From: PUMD01 sp964599275
GTDB lineage: Bacteria; Bacillota; Sulfobacillia; SLMV01
DNA length: 33,580 nucleotides
Assembly: GCA_964599275.1 (NCBI GenBank)
Contig: CAZRFK010000011.1
Location: forward strand, 1-33,580
Reading direction: 5' to 3'
Notes under the pieces: generated by a model
Told to the model about the DNA's origin: nothing
What the model saw: only the letters and a program-made list of their open reading frames with translations
Database searches by the model: none
Made by a program: the position numbers and the translations under genes
Shown: piece by piece, positions 32,872 through 33,580 of the stretch
How the letters are laid out: each line of letters opens with the position of its first letter
Position numbering within the stretch: position 1 is the first letter of the stretch

Positions 32872-33444
32872 ATGAAGGTACAGAAGGCGATCACCAACCG
32901 CCGCAGCATTCGCTCTTTTCGGGATGATCCAGTCTCAGATGAGCAGCTGAGACAACTGTTGGAGACAGCAACTCTAGCACCTTCAGGGAAAAACGCTCAG
33001 CCGTGGCGGTTTGTCGTACTCAAAGGCGCTGAAAAAGATGATCTGGTAGATGTCATGGGAGATACATTGACCCACTTAAAAGCAGAGGGGCATTCCACGG
33101 GAAGCGCGGAATACTCCGCTGAAGTCATGCGGCAGGCACCGGCGCTTATTGTGGTGTTCAACTGCAACTGGACCCCGGATGATGATCTCACCGGGGCAAA
33201 ACGGTATCTTTTGTCAGTGGATATTCAATCCATAGGAGCAGCCATTCAAAATATGCTATTGAGAGCTGAAGAAATGGGCCTGGGGACCCTGTGGATATGC
33301 GATGTGTTTTTCGCAGCGGATCAGATCCGCGAATGGCTCGGTAGAAAAGAGGAGCTGGTGGCAGCGGTTGCAGTGGGATACAGCAATGAATCTCCTGATG
33401 CAAGACCCCGTCTGTCTGTGGATGAAGTGACCGAGTGGAGGTAA
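32872..33444 (+). CDS. Nitroreductase family FMN oxidoreductase
   Basis: A 190-residue flavoprotein expected to use NAD(P)H to reduce nitro-compounds, quinones or another unsaturated substrate; the physiological substrate is unknown. The FMN-binding N-terminal motif NRRSIRSF (8-15), TLAPSGKNAQPWRFVVL (34-50) and the late GIGxLWICD-type segment MGLGTLWICDVFF (about 147-159) are characteristic. Length is typical of the short single-domain family. ATG 32872 follows AAAAGGA at about 10 nt. It is divergent from the arsM operon, with about 240 nt between them, and is the last gene before the window edge. Confidence 0.92.
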   Translation: MKVQKAITNRRSIRSFRDDPVSDEQLRQLLETATLAPSGKNAQPWRFVVLKGAEKDDLVDVMGDTLTHLKAEGHSTGSAEYSAEVMRQAPALIVVFNCNWTPDDDLTGAKRYLLSVDIQSIGAAIQNMLLRAEEMGLGTLWICDVFFAADQIREWLGRKEELVAAVAVGYSNESPDARPRLSVDEVTEWR

Positions 33445-33457
33445 GTATTCCCAATTC

Positions 33458-33473
33458 CCTGGGGGAAACCAGG
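33458..33473 (+). terminator. Weak hairpin after the nitroreductase gene
   Basis: CCTGG-gggaaa-CCAGG lies 14 nt past the stop codon. There is no T-tract, so termination here is doubtful. The remaining 100 nt to the window edge hold nothing I recognise. Confidence 0.3.
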
Positions 33474-33580
33474 AGTGTTATTCATAATAACCATATAGTA
33501 AGAAGCCTTTAACAGCCAGTGAGGTGCTTTGGTCTCTTACCCTTCACCTTGTAACGGTCTACATCCCGCTCTTCTAATAA

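Noticed and set aside
1..33580. CRISPR arrays and intact IS elements
   Set aside because: No regularly spaced direct repeats and no intact transposase with terminal repeats were seen; only the broken serine recombinase.

Overview
The window looks like part of a chromosome from an anaerobic, low-to-moderate-GC Firmicute (Clostridia/Peptococcaceae-like, possibly haloalkaliphilic). The reasons are strong AGGAGG ribosome binding sites, frequent GTG/TTG starts, a Bacillus-type pyruvate kinase with an extra C-terminal domain, very acidic exported proteins, a ferredoxin-fused aldo/keto reductase, and nadC-nadA without nadB. The organism assignment is an inference. All annotation comes from reading the sequence; no database was searched.

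Layout. 1-3250: minus-strand GNAT acetyltransferase, M20 amidohydrolase and cyclophilin. 3251-5230: minus-strand nadC-nadA operon with a near-consensus promoter and a palindrome abutting its -35. 5230-5927: mostly non-coding, with one likely tiny membrane-protein gene with a CTG start. 5928-11723: two divergent c-di-GMP signalling proteins, each with sensor domains followed by GGDEF and HD-GYP; one is membrane-bound and one soluble. 12104-15890: MFS transporter, small anchored protein, SurA-N-like protein, aldo/keto reductase with two [4Fe-4S] clusters.

15956-20872 is a decayed mobile island. It holds a serine recombinase with its catalytic Ser replaced and several frameshifts, an intact PD-(D/E)XK-nuclease-like gene bracketed by two diverged copies of the recombinase 3' end, an intact DUF2270 membrane protein, and broken genes including a DUF2958 pseudogene.

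21100-24577 is the most unusual unit. A folded leader RNA ending in an intrinsic terminator precedes a lipoprotein, a membrane-anchored alkaline-phosphatase-superfamily phosphodiesterase and a third ORF. I count six diverged copies of one domain (hallmark DGY/DG) across the three ORFs. It resembles the oxidoreductase molybdopterin-binding fold, but the lipoprotein has no cysteine available as a metal ligand. The third ORF lies in the same frame as the phosphodiesterase behind a single TAA.

24847-33580: pyruvate kinase; a leuB remnant whose two halves lie in opposite orientations; a serine beta-lactamase-like hydrolase; ilvE; several large hairpins; an arsM-arsR arsenic operon with a perfect 16-bp palindrome over its -10; and a nitroreductase.
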